Assembly: GCA_025360525.1 (NCBI GenBank)
Contig: JANYCA010000138.1
Span: 21,634 to 85,633, forward strand
Direction of reading: 5' to 3'
Length of the DNA: 64,000 nucleotides
DNA from: Chitinophagaceae bacterium
GTDB lineage: Bacteria > Bacteroidota > Bacteroidia > Chitinophagales > Chitinophagaceae
Of this stretch, positions 12,238 through 21,375 are shown in pieces (position 1 is the first letter of the stretch; every line of letters begins with the position of its first letter). The notes under the pieces are model-generated. The model had not been told where the DNA came from and ran no database searches. It saw nothing but the letters and a program-made list of their open reading frames with translations. Position numbers and translations under genes: made by a program.

Positions 12238-13185
12238 ATGAAGAATATTAAATTGATAGAAGTGCCCAGCGAAATTGGTGCAGGCACCCGTGGTGCAAGC
12301 TTAGGCGTTGATGCCATAAAAATTGCTGCCCTTGATTTTATGAGTAATTTTTTTGTACACTTTCCATCAGAAAAAATTGAAGTGGAGAATAACCTGCTTT
12401 TTGAACCCATCAAATCGCCCTACGCTAAAAGAATACAAGGCATGGTAACCATGTACGAACGGGTAAGCAAAGCAGTGAGTGATTCTATAAATGGACATTT
12501 TTTTCCGGTGGTACTAAGTGGCGACCACAGCACAGCGGGAGGCACCATTGCAGGTATTAAAATGGCGAACCCAAAAAGCAAACTCGGTGTTATATGGATA
12601 GATGCACATGCAGACTTACATACACCTTATACCACACCCACCGGCAACATGCACGGCATGAGTTTAGCAACTGCCATTGGAGAAGACAATGAAGAATGTA
12701 AAGTGCATGACGTGGATGAAAAAACTTCCCGTTTGTGGGATCAATTAAAAAATATCGGTAAAATTTACCCTAAAGTATTACCGGAAGATGTGGTATTTAT
12801 TTCTTTAAGAGATTATGAAGTTGAAGAAAAATCTTTAATTGAAAAATACGGGATAAAAGTAATTACCACCAGCGAAGTAAGGCGGAATGGTGCAGAAAGT
12901 GTAAGCAGAAAAGTAATCCGCTACCTATCTGACTGTACCGATATTTATGTAAGTTTTGATGTAGACAGTCTTGATTCTACCATATCAAAAGGTACCGGAA
13001 CCCCTGTCAGTAACGGGTTAAAAGAAAGGGAAGTAGAAGATTTAATCAGCAAGTTTATGCAAAACAGAAAAGTGTGTTGCTTTGAAATTACAGAGGTAAA
13101 TCCCACATTGGACAAAGAAAATCTGATGGCAGAAATTGCATTTAATATTTTACAAAGAAGTGTGAATATATTGATGATGAATTAG
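12238..13185 (+). CDS. arginase/agmatinase-family ureohydrolase
   Basis: A 315-residue member of the ureohydrolase family, which hydrolyses guanidino compounds with two Mn ions. All metal ligands are visible: H97 in SGDHSTAGG, D122, H124 and D126 in IDAHADLHT, D241 and D243 in SFDVDSLD. The TGTPVSNGL text after the last motif and the overall length fit arginase best, giving ornithine and urea; agmatinase or formimidoylglutamase activity cannot be excluded. It starts 108 bp after the CrtA-like gene on the same strand. Confidence 0.85.
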   Translation: MKNIKLIEVPSEIGAGTRGASLGVDAIKIAALDFMSNFFVHFPSEKIEVENNLLFEPIKSPYAKRIQGMVTMYERVSKAVSDSINGHFFPVVLSGDHSTAGGTIAGIKMANPKSKLGVIWIDAHADLHTPYTTPTGNMHGMSLATAIGEDNEECKVHDVDEKTSRLWDQLKNIGKIYPKVLPEDVVFISLRDYEVEEKSLIEKYGIKVITTSEVRRNGAESVSRKVIRYLSDCTDIYVSFDVDSLDSTISKGTGTPVSNGLKEREVEDLISKFMQNRKVCCFEITEVNPTLDKENLMAEIAFNILQRSVNILMMN

Positions 13186-13249
13186 GGGCGATGGTGAATT
13201 GTCAATGGGTAAATGTCAATGCCGTAGCTATCCCCGATTTTCCATAAAC

Positions 13250-13288
13250 AAAAAGGCTGTTATCTAATGCAATGATTAAATAACAGCC
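13250..13288 (-). terminator. rho-independent terminator of xylA
   Basis: GGCTGTTAT (13255-13263) and ATAACAGCC (13280-13288) form a perfect 9-bp stem with a 16-nt loop. On the minus strand a run of five T follows. It lies about 60 bp past the xylA stop and also separates xylA from the convergent ureohydrolase gene. Confidence 0.75.
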
Positions 13289-13349
13289 CCGCAGCGATCA
13301 AATTAAAATTTGCAAAACATTGCTTAACTGTAAAACAGCTAAATCTGTT

Positions 13350-14678
13350 TTAAATAAACCGGTTTATAATATTCTCCATGTATTCCTGCTTGCCGCTTAT
13401 TACAGCAGGCTCTCCATTTTCGACAGCATAACTTCTTAAATCTTCGAGTGATAATTTCCCCTCTTCAAATTCTTTTCCTTTGCCGGCATCAAAGCTTGCA
13501 TACCTGTTGGTACGTAATTTTTTATAGTCAGATTTTTGCAGCAGGGTATCTGCAATAATCAAGGCCCTTGCAAACGTATCCATTCCACCAATGTGAGCAT
13601 AAAAAAGATCTTCTGCATCTGTAGAGTTACGACGGATTTTTGCATCAAAATTTATTCCGCCCTTTCCAAAACCGCCATGCTCCACAATAACCAGCATCGC
13701 TTCTACCAATTCATTGATGTTATTTGGAAACTGATCGGTATCCCATCCATTTTGATAATCGCCCCTGTTGGCATCTATGCTGCCCAGCAAATTACTATCA
13801 ACCGCTACCTGTAGTTCGTGCTGAAACGTATGTCCCGCAAGCGTTGCATGATTTACCTCAATGTTCAGTTTAAAATCATTCAACAAATCAAACTCTCTTA
13901 AAAACCCCATCACTGTTTCACTATCATAATCGTATTGGTGCTTGCTAGGCTCACAAGGCTTGGGTTCAATATAAAAAGTACCAGTAAAACCATTAGCCCT
14001 TGCATAGTCCCTGGCAACATGTAAAAACTTTGCAAAATGCGCTTTTTCTCTTTTCATGTCGGTGTTCAATAAAGTCATATAACCTTCTCGGCCACCCCAA
14101 AAAGTGTAACCACTTCCCCCCAACTCAATCGTTGCATCAATAGCAGCTTTTACCTGTGCACCACCATGCGCCAGCACATGAAAATCCGGGTTGGTAGCAG
14201 CACCATTCATGTACCTTTCATTACTAAAAAGGTTGGCGGTACCCCATAATAATTGCACGCCGCTTGCCTGTTGCTTTTGTTTTAGGTAGGCAGTCATCGC
14301 CTGTAACCTGCGGTCGTTTTCATTTACATTATCACCATAATCCACCACATCGGTATCATGAAAACAATAAAACGGAAGCCCCAGTTTGGTGATAAATTCA
14401 AAGGCTGCATCGGCTTTGTCTTTCGCTCTTTCCACCGCATCCGATTTTACATTCCACGGAAAAATATGGGTAGGCGCTCCAAACGGATCTGCGCCATTTC
14501 CGCAGAAACTGTGCCAGTAAGCACAGGCAAACCGCAGGTATTCTTTCATGGTTTTTCCGCCTATCAACCTGTTTTCATCATACCACCTAAAGGCTAGCGG
14601 GTTGTCGCTTTCAAGCCCTTCAAATTTAATTTTACCTACACTTTTAAAGTACTCCGTGTTACCTGTAACTATTTCCAT
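13350..14678 (-). CDS. xylA: xylose isomerase
   Basis: A 442-residue class II xylose isomerase that converts D-xylose to D-xylulose. Visible family features: the catalytic histidine in [12 protein letters not shown] (about residue 103), the [15 protein letters not shown] block, the metal-binding [13 protein letters not shown] and [19 protein letters not shown], and the SIDANRGD and [10 protein letters not shown] segments near the C-terminus. Downstream partner of xylB on the same strand, 352 bp away, with its own terminator. Confidence 0.95.
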   Translation of the reverse strand: MEIVTGNTEYFKSVGKIKFEGLESDNPLAFRWYDENRLIGGKTMKEYLRFACAYWHSFCGNGADPFGAPTHIFPWNVKSDAVERAKDKADAAFEFITKLGLPFYCFHDTDVVDYGDNVNENDRRLQAMTAYLKQKQQASGVQLLWGTANLFSNERYMNGAATNPDFHVLAHGGAQVKAAIDATIELGGSGYTFWGGREGYMTLLNTDMKREKAHFAKFLHVARDYARANGFTGTFYIEPKPCEPSKHQYDYDSETVMGFLREFDLLNDFKLNIEVNHATLAGHTFQHELQVAVDSNLLGSIDANRGDYQNGWDTDQFPNNINELVEAMLVIVEHGGFGKGGINFDAKIRRNSTDAEDLFYAHIGGMDTFARALIIADTLLQKSDYKKLRTNRYASFDAGKGKEFEEGKLSLEDLRSYAVENGEPAVISGKQEYMENIINRFI

Positions 14679-15030
14679 ATTTGTAAATTTGTCCGCACCA
14701 ATTGCAATGGCTTTGGGTGTTAAAAATTATTGTATAAAAAAACCTAAATGCATTTATTAAAAAGCACAACAGTAAATCAATCATCATCATTGGTCCTGCT
14801 TTTCGCTGCAAGTCCTCATTGCGTTTCGCCTCCTTCGTCAGCTTCACTTCATTCCGGGCTTTCCGCTTCAATCAGGGCTAGGTTCGCTACTGTATTATTT
14901 CAATCAGCTTTAACAAACATCCGTGGAGTCAAAATAATTTGTTGCAAAATTTCCGGCTATCAATTTGTCGCTCCTACCAATTTGTCGCTCCGCTGGAGCT
15001 TCTATACATTTGGTTTAGAATTATCAGATC
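14679..15030. other. xylB-xylA intergenic region with G+C-rich, probably repeated segment
   Basis: This gap has no convincing gene. The stretch 14790-14890 is much richer in G+C than its flanks and has the look of a dispersed Bacteroidota intergenic repeat (text such as TTTCGCTGCAAGTCCTCA). A 14-bp direct repeat, CAATTTGTCGCTCC, occurs at 14961-14974 and 14978-14991. The gap also must carry any separate xylA promoter. Repeat status is from memory of similar genomes and needs a search. Confidence 0.4.
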
Positions 15031-16530
15031 TTAAAATGATTCTTTTGTTATAATTGCCGCATCACTTTCCAAACAATTTTTCCATTTATGGTACAGCTCA
15101 TCATACACACTACTATTGTTGGGTGCCGTATGTGAAAGTGGCGTTGAATTACTAAATGCCTCTTTAGCAGAAGCAAAAAAACCGGCTCCAATTCCTGCTC
15201 CAATAGCGGCACCCACACTGCCATCGCAGGCATACATTTCTACCGGTACATTGGTTGCATTTACAAAGGCTTCAGTAAATACATCACTTAAAAACATGTT
15301 GGCTTTTCCTACTCGTATTACCGATGGATTCATTCCATTTTCTCTCATAATATCCAGTCCATAACGAAATGCAAATGCTATCCCTTCCTGTGCCGCCCTG
15401 TATAAATGTGCCCCAGTATGAATATTAAAATCAATATTATGAATATGGCTTTTCAATTGCCTGTTTTCCAGCATCCGTTCGGCACCATTCCCAAACGGAA
15501 TCATTATTAATCCATTACTGCCCGGTTCAATCTTTTTTGCAAGCTCATTCATGTGCTGGTAGCTATGTTCACCCCCTGTTACTTTCTTAATCCAACTGTT
15601 TAATATGCCGGTTCCATTAATACAAAGCAATACACCAAGCCGCTTTTGCAGCAGGGTATGGTTTACGTGCGCAAACGTATTAATCCTCGATTTTTTATCG
15701 TACGCAAGCTGATCTGTTACGCCATAAATTACACCGGAAGTACCGGCTGTAGCAGCCACTTCGCCGGGGTTCAGCACATTTAAAGAAAGTGCATTATTGG
15801 GTTGGTCACCCGCTTTATAACTTACCGGAATACCAGCTGTTAAAGATAAATGTGCAGCAACCCTTTCACTTACCAATCCATGGGTTGAAAAAACATCATT
15901 TATCGGAGGAATTACAGCTGTATTAAATCCAAAATAATTAAAAACATCTTTCGATAATTCATTGTTGGCAAAATCCCAGAAAACCCCTTCGCTTAATGCC
16001 GAAATACTGGTGGTGCAGCTGCCGGTAAGTTTCATTGCAATAAAATCGCCGGGCAATAAAACCTTATCAATTTTATCAAATACGGCGGGCTCGTTTTCCT
16101 TAACCCAGGCCAGTTTTGCCGCAGTAAAATTTCCGGGGGAGTTTAGTAAATGCGATAAACATTTGTCAGCACCAATGGCGTCAAATGCTTTGTTGCCGTA
16201 TGGTACGGCTCTGCTATCGCACCAGATAATGCTGTCCCTTAAAACCTGCTGTTCTTTATCAACGCACACTAACCCATGCATTTGATAAGCAATGCCAATT
16301 GCTTTTATATCAGCAGGGTTATACAATCGTTGAGCATGTGCTGCCAGGATAGCTGACTGCACATGCTGCCACCACATCTCCGGACTTTGCTCTGCCCAAC
16401 CCGGGTGCAGGGCAACAATCGGCGTTTCTGTTTCCGGGTATTGAACAGAGGTGATGGTTTGCTGCGAATGTGCATCTACAATGGCAACTTTAATGGAGGA
16501 TGTTCCAATATCAATTCCTAATAGTAACAT
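15031..16530 (-). CDS. xylB: xylulokinase
   Basis: A 499-residue FGGY-family sugar kinase that phosphorylates xylulose to xylulose 5-phosphate. It opens with the ATPase-fold phosphate loop LLGIDIGTSSIKVAIVD, has the xylulokinase-typical HPGWAEQSPEMWW and YQMHGLV segments, DQPNNALSL near residue 245, and a C-terminal DGSVGAAIGAG glycine-rich ATP-binding block. First gene of the xylB-xylA pair and divergent from an AraC regulator. Confidence 0.93.
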   Translation of the reverse strand: MLLLGIDIGTSSIKVAIVDAHSQQTITSVQYPETETPIVALHPGWAEQSPEMWWQHVQSAILAAHAQRLYNPADIKAIGIAYQMHGLVCVDKEQQVLRDSIIWCDSRAVPYGNKAFDAIGADKCLSHLLNSPGNFTAAKLAWVKENEPAVFDKIDKVLLPGDFIAMKLTGSCTTSISALSEGVFWDFANNELSKDVFNYFGFNTAVIPPINDVFSTHGLVSERVAAHLSLTAGIPVSYKAGDQPNNALSLNVLNPGEVAATAGTSGVIYGVTDQLAYDKKSRINTFAHVNHTLLQKRLGVLLCINGTGILNSWIKKVTGGEHSYQHMNELAKKIEPGSNGLIMIPFGNGAERMLENRQLKSHIHNIDFNIHTGAHLYRAAQEGIAFAFRYGLDIMRENGMNPSVIRVGKANMFLSDVFTEAFVNATNVPVEMYACDGSVGAAIGAGIGAGFFASAKEAFSNSTPLSHTAPNNSSVYDELYHKWKNCLESDAAIITKESF

Positions 16531-16695
16531 ATAGCTTTTAAATTTCTACCTGCAATCAATCGTTATTTAATGTAAAATTTGCGATTCCCCGACCAATTTA
16601 CAACTGCTATTTTCAAAAAATAATATGCTATCTTATCAACAAAAGGTATTTTTAGCTGTAAAAACTGATAATATACAAGGTTTAAATAATTCCTG

Positions 16696-17544
16696 ATGAA
16701 GACCCTGATACAAAAAATTCACCTGGACGGCAACCAATCCTTTGCCTGCAGAACTTACAAAACACCGCAGTTTGAAACCAACTGGCACAAGCATGAAGAA
16801 TGCGAACTGATATTGATTACAGAAGGCCAGGGCACCATCATGGCGGGTGATTATGTTGGTGAATATTCAACCGGCGATATTTTTTACCTGGCAGCAAACC
16901 TGCCGCATTGGTTTCGCAAACAGCATCCAAAAACTATTGGTAGTGCAATCGTTGTACACTTTAGACACGACCTGTTTGGTGAAACATTTTTAGCACTACC
17001 GGAAATGAAACCAGTCGATTCATTTCTAAAAAAAAATGATGGGATACAATTAGCGGAAAAAATAAAACCATCCATTATTCAACTGATTCGTACAATTGAA
17101 ACAGCCAAAGGATATCAACGAATAAACCTGTTATTGCAGGCGATACAACAAATTTGCAGTACAAACAACCACCACATTTTAACCAGGGATTTCATATCGG
17201 TTAACAGCAATATTAACCCGGCAATTGAAAAGATAATTGATTTCTCTTTTAAACATTACCTGGAAGCATTAACACTGGAACAGGTAGCGAAAATAGCAGG
17301 AATGAGTATCCCGACTTTTTGCAGATTTTTTAAAAAAAATATTAAGAAAACCTATTTTGATTTTTTACAGGAGCTCAGGATCAGTCACGCATGCAAACTG
17401 CTGACTGACACCAACAAAGCTGTTCTGGAAATTTGTTACGAAAGCGGGTATAACAGCTGGGCACATTTTAGCAAACAATTTAAAAAGGTAAAGCAAATTA
17501 CACCTTCAAAATATCGAAAAGAGTTTATGGAAAAGATAAAATAA
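16696..17544 (+). CDS. AraC-family regulator, probably of the xylose genes
   Basis: A 282-residue regulator with an N-terminal cupin-like sensing domain (NWHKHEECELILITEGQGT, about 30-48) and a C-terminal double helix-turn-helix: LEQVAKIAGMSIPTFCRFFKK (in two parts, about 199-219) and AVLEICYESGYNSWAHFSKQF (about 240-260), then TPSKYRK. It is divergent from xylB with a 165-bp shared promoter region, so control of xylB-xylA is likely. The effector is not known; xylose is an inference from context. Confidence 0.88.
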   Translation: MKTLIQKIHLDGNQSFACRTYKTPQFETNWHKHEECELILITEGQGTIMAGDYVGEYSTGDIFYLAANLPHWFRKQHPKTIGSAIVVHFRHDLFGETFLALPEMKPVDSFLKKNDGIQLAEKIKPSIIQLIRTIETAKGYQRINLLLQAIQQICSTNNHHILTRDFISVNSNINPAIEKIIDFSFKHYLEALTLEQVAKIAGMSIPTFCRFFKKNIKKTYFDFLQELRISHACKLLTDTNKAVLEICYESGYNSWAHFSKQFKKVKQITPSKYRKEFMEKIK

Positions 17545-17890
17545 TTTCTCTGGATGATACACAAAGGCATCCTAAAACTGATAACCCATCAATAGAACAT
17601 AAAACATCAACGGCTGAATTAATTTTAGAAAAGTAAAACTGAGTTATTAATATGGTTAATGAATAGTTAAGTATCGATCGCTTCGATACCTTATCTAAAG
17701 GTAAATTTACTTTTATAAAGTTAGTAACTAAAAAAGGTGATAAATTTATCTTACTGCAACATTACTAACCCAATAACGATTAAACCGGGCAGTTTCAAAT
17801 TACACAGGATAACTTTGTAAAAGCATAACTTACAACAGCAATCAACTGAAATATTTGTCTTATAATTATTAAAAATATTAAACAATTAAA
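17545..17890. other. intergenic region before the YncE-like gene
   Basis: A+T-rich DNA with no convincing coding frame, RNA or repeat. It should hold the promoter of the downstream gene; I see no clear TTG / TAnnTTTG pair. Confidence 0.4.
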
Positions 17891-18898
17891 ATGAAAAAAT
17901 ATCTTCTGGCGCTCACACTTTTTTCTATAACATTTGTCTCTACCTATGCCCAATCAAAAACCGGTTTGCATGTAATAAATACTTTTCACATTGCCAGTGC
18001 AGGTGGCTGGGACTATTTAGAAATTGGCCCCGTTAACGACTGGTTATATGTTAGCCACGGCACACAGGTAAATATCCTGAATAAAAAAAATGGTGACTCA
18101 GTCGGTATAATCGAAAACACTACCGGCATACATGGAATTGCTTTTGATGTAGCCAATGGAAAAGGCTACACCAGTAATGGCCGGCTCAATAACGTGTATG
18201 TATTTGACATGCGCAGTAACAAAATATTGGCTACAATAGCTACTGGTCTGAATCCGGATGCGATTATGTATGAACCTTTTTCTAAAAAAATAATTACCTG
18301 CAATGGACGCAGTAATAATTTAAGCATCATCGACCCACAACAAAATAAAACAACAGACAGTGTGAATGTAGGTGGCAAACCAGAGACTGCTGTTAGCGAT
18401 GGGGAGGGTAAAATTTTTGTAAACGTTGAAGATAAAAATGAAATTGTTGTTGTGGATGCCAATACATTTAAGGTATTGAATCGTTGGAGCATTGCACCCG
18501 GAGAGAGCCCTACAGGATTGGCTTATGATGCAAAAACCAAACGCCTGTTTGCAGGCTGCGAAAAATTACTGATGGTGATAGATGCAACCAACGGCAATGT
18601 GGTAGATAAATTAACCATTGGGGATGGATGCGATGGTGTAGCGTTTGATCCTGCTACACAAAATATATTTACTTCCAATGGCGAAGGAACAATGACAGTA
18701 ATTCATGAAGAAAGTGCGGAGAAATTTATTGTTGTTGAAAATATTGTTACAAAACAAGGTGCAAGAACGATTGCATTGGACAAAGCCACCGGTCTGTTAT
18801 ATTTGCCAACAGCGAATTTTGAAGCAATGCAACCAGGTGAAAAAGGAAGACCAAAAATGAAGGCCGGTACCTTTCAAATCCTTGTAGTAGGTAAATAA
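17891..18898 (+). CDS. secreted YncE-like seven-bladed beta-propeller protein
   Basis: A 335-residue protein with a signal peptide (1-20, ending STYAQ) and a series of propeller blades with the recurring pattern of strand, small loop, and dates such as LFAGCEKLLMVIDATNG and IFVNVEDKNEIVVVDANT. This is the 40-residue YVTN/YncE repeat found in periplasmic propellers. No catalytic residues are apparent, so a binding or scaffolding role is likely. It is followed by a dispersed palindromic repeat that separates it from the efflux operon. Confidence 0.8.
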   Translation: MKKYLLALTLFSITFVSTYAQSKTGLHVINTFHIASAGGWDYLEIGPVNDWLYVSHGTQVNILNKKNGDSVGIIENTTGIHGIAFDVANGKGYTSNGRLNNVYVFDMRSNKILATIATGLNPDAIMYEPFSKKIITCNGRSNNLSIIDPQQNKTTDSVNVGGKPETAVSDGEGKIFVNVEDKNEIVVVDANTFKVLNRWSIAPGESPTGLAYDAKTKRLFAGCEKLLMVIDATNGNVVDKLTIGDGCDGVAFDPATQNIFTSNGEGTMTVIHEESAEKFIVVENIVTKQGARTIALDKATGLLYLPTANFEAMQPGEKGRPKMKAGTFQILVVGK

Positions 18899-18954
18899 AT
18901 GTTAGAATTAGGCATTTAGTTCGCAAAGTATTTACTCTATTGTGTTAGACCCTA

Positions 18955-19170
18955 TTTTCTTTTTTTTCTTGATAAAAAAAGAAACAAAAAAAATCAAGGC
19001 TCCGAATAAAAAGGCTGAAATTTTCAATATAAGCCTAAAATCAAGGAACTCGCCACCAGAGTAAAAAGCTTTGAAGTTTAAGCTGGCTCAAACAGCCTTG
19101 ATTTCTTAACGGCTTACATTGAAAATTTCTAGCACTTTTTATTCGAGGCCACAATAGCCTTCATTTGCGA
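18955..19170 (+). repeat. dispersed palindromic repeat, copy 1
   Basis: A 216-bp element that fills the gap before the tolC-like gene. Internally it is an imperfect palindrome: the left part (GAATAAAAAGGCTGAAATTT, then TAAGCC and ATCAAGG) reappears inverted on the right (CCTTGATTT, GGCTTA, GAAAATTTC, TTTTTATTC). One end carries a short stem of the type TTTTTTCTTGATAAAAAAAG. A second copy lies inverted at 27514-27760. No transposase is present, so it is a non-autonomous or REP-like element. Confidence 0.75.
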
Positions 19171-19205
19171 AGTAAAAGCCTAATCCAAAAAAAGTAATTG
19201 TATTA

Positions 19206-20447
19206 ATGGTAAAAATTTTTATTGCGGCAAGTATTCTAATTGTGTGGTCTGTTAATGTAGAAGCACAATCCAATCAGCTTCAATATTATATTGATATTGC
19301 TTTGCAGAACAGTCCTTTGTTGAAAGATTACCAAAACCAGGTAGTATTAAATAAGTATGATAGTTTGTTATTGAGGGCGGGATTTAAACCTCAGGTTTCC
19401 GGCAGTAGTGTCAATACTTATGCCCCTGTTATTAAAGGTTGGGGATATGATGCTGCTATTACTAACGGCGGTGCTGGTTTTGCATCACTGATTAGCGTAA
19501 ATAAATTAATACAGAATAAAAAAAATACCGATGCACAATTTAATAATATCAATCTTCAAAGTCAGTCTATTTCAAATGCTGCCAGTATCTCCCAACAGGA
19601 TTTAAAACGTACTATCATTTCTCAATATATAACAGCGGAGGGCAGCCTGCAGCAGTTAAATGTTAACAAAGAAATCAGTGATCTGCTCATAAAAGAGGAA
19701 ACAATTTTAAAAAAACTAACGCAGTCAAGTGTATATAAACAAGCTGATTATCTTACCTTTTTAATAACCTTGCAGCAACAGGATTTATTGGTAAAGCAAT
19801 TGAGCATTCAATACAAAAACGATCTGAACACACTTAAATACTATTGCGGTATTACAGATACATCAACAGTTACACTACAAAGCCCCAACATTAGTGTTAA
19901 TCCCCTGCCCGGCATAAGCAAGTCTGTTTTTTTTAAACAATTTGAAATTGATAGTTTAAAATTTACCAACAATAAAAAACTGGTCGACATCAACTACAGG
20001 CCAAAAGTAAACTTGTACGCTGATGCTGGATATAATTCTTCACTGACTTACAGGGCTTATAAAAACTTTGGAACCAGTTTTGGCTTTAGCCTTATTATGC
20101 CCATTTACGATGGCAAGCAAAAGCAACTGCAGTACAGCAAAATTGATGTGACGGAAAAAACAAGGGCAAGCTACCAGACTTTTTTTACCAGCCAGTACCA
20201 GCAGCAAATTACACAGCTTACCCGGCAATTAACTGCCACAGAAGATTTAATTATTGACATTAACAACCAGTTAAAATATATACAGGCATTGATTGACGTA
20301 AACGTGAAGTTATTTGGGTCAGGCGAAATGAAAATAACGGATTATATCCTTACCTTGAATAACTTCATTAACGCAAAAAACCTGATTACACAAAACAAAA
20401 TCTCCCGCCTGCAAATCATCAACCAACTTAATTACTGGACCAAATAA
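19206..20447 (+). CDS. TolC-family outer-membrane efflux protein
   Basis: A 413-residue protein with a signal peptide (ending NVEAQ) and the heptad-rich helical hairpins of TolC-type channels (for example LQYYIDIALQNSPLLKDYQNQ at the N-terminus split over residues 25-45). It forms the trimeric outer-membrane tunnel for the adaptor and RND pump encoded 4 and 929 bp downstream. It is shorter than Escherichia coli TolC, which is common in Bacteroidota. First gene of a three-gene operon. Confidence 0.85.
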   Translation: MVKIFIAASILIVWSVNVEAQSNQLQYYIDIALQNSPLLKDYQNQVVLNKYDSLLLRAGFKPQVSGSSVNTYAPVIKGWGYDAAITNGGAGFASLISVNKLIQNKKNTDAQFNNINLQSQSISNAASISQQDLKRTIISQYITAEGSLQQLNVNKEISDLLIKEETILKKLTQSSVYKQADYLTFLITLQQQDLLVKQLSIQYKNDLNTLKYYCGITDTSTVTLQSPNISVNPLPGISKSVFFKQFEIDSLKFTNNKKLVDINYRPKVNLYADAGYNSSLTYRAYKNFGTSFGFSLIMPIYDGKQKQLQYSKIDVTEKTRASYQTFFTSQYQQQITQLTRQLTATEDLIIDINNQLKYIQALIDVNVKLFGSGEMKITDYILTLNNFINAKNLITQNKISRLQIINQLNYWTK

Positions 20448-20451
20448 AACC

Positions 20452-21372
20452 ATGCAAAAAATATTCATATATTTCCTGTTGCCTTTATGCTTTGCATCCT
20501 GTAACAGTAAGAATAATGATGCTGAAAAGGATGTTATAATTAATGCAAAAACACCCGTTACGGTAAGCAGCATTAGTATAGAACCTATGTTACAATATGT
20601 GGAATTAAATGCCACTGCTGCTTTTTTGCAAACATGGATCGTAAGAGCTAATGCCACAGGGTATTTAAAATCTGCCAATGTACAACTGAATAAATATGTT
20701 AGCAATGGCCAGACATTGTATACTGTAAAAACAAAGGAAGCTCAAGGAATAGGAAATACCATCAGTATTTTAGATTCTACTTTTAAGTTTACAGGCGTAA
20801 ATAGCATTAAGGCAAATGGCAGCGGTTTTATTTCCCAAATTAATCACCAAAACGGCGACTATGTGCAGGATGGAGATCAACTGGCAATTATTACTGACAC
20901 AAAAAGTTTTGTTTTTTTATTAGATATGCCTTATGAATTGAGACCATTTATTGTAAATAAAAAAAACCTGGAAATGGTATTGCCAGACGGAGAAAAATTA
21001 GTTGGCACCATCACTGGTAATATGCCCGCCATGGATGCTGGTTCGCAAACACAGCGTATCATTTTGAAAGTTTCAGCCAGCCATACATTACCAGAAAACC
21101 TGATTGCAAAAGTAAGGGTTGTAAAATCGTTTAAGGGCAATGCCTATTCGTTGCCTAAAGCCGCGGTATTAGCCGATGAAACCCAAAGTGAATTCTGGGT
21201 GATGAAAATGATGGGTGATACCATTGCCGCAAAAGTTCCAATAAAAAAAGGTATAGAAACGAGTGATAGAATAGAAATACTGTCACCCTTTTTTACCGCA
21301 TCCGACAAGATACTTGTATCAGGAAATTACGGATTAAGCGATACGGCTAAAGTTCAAATCATAAAAGAATAG
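20452..21372 (+). CDS. RND efflux periplasmic adaptor lipoprotein
   Basis: A 306-residue membrane-fusion protein. The N-terminus is a lipoprotein signal with cysteine 17 after FAS. The lipoyl-like halves are visible as ANATGYLKSANVQLNKYVSNGQ (in two parts, about 65-86) and ANGSGFISQINHQNGDYVQDGDQL (about 121-144). It starts 4 bp after the TolC-like gene and ends 3 bp before the permease gene, so the three genes form one transcription unit. The coiled-coil hairpin is short or absent. Confidence 0.85.
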   Translation: MQKIFIYFLLPLCFASCNSKNNDAEKDVIINAKTPVTVSSISIEPMLQYVELNATAAFLQTWIVRANATGYLKSANVQLNKYVSNGQTLYTVKTKEAQGIGNTISILDSTFKFTGVNSIKANGSGFISQINHQNGDYVQDGDQLAIITDTKSFVFLLDMPYELRPFIVNKKNLEMVLPDGEKLVGTITGNMPAMDAGSQTQRIILKVSASHTLPENLIAKVRVVKSFKGNAYSLPKAAVLADETQSEFWVMKMMGDTIAAKVPIKKGIETSDRIEILSPFFTASDKILVSGNYGLSDTAKVQIIKE

Positions 21373-21375
21373 CCG

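Noticed and set aside
14748..15053. open frame in the xylB-xylA gap
   Set aside because: Overlaps the G+C-rich repeat-like text, has no domain pattern and runs into the end of xylB.
16530..16695. TTATCA / TGATAA pair in the xylB-araC promoter region as operator
   Set aside because: Only six-base arms about 30 bp apart in A+T-rich DNA, expected by chance.
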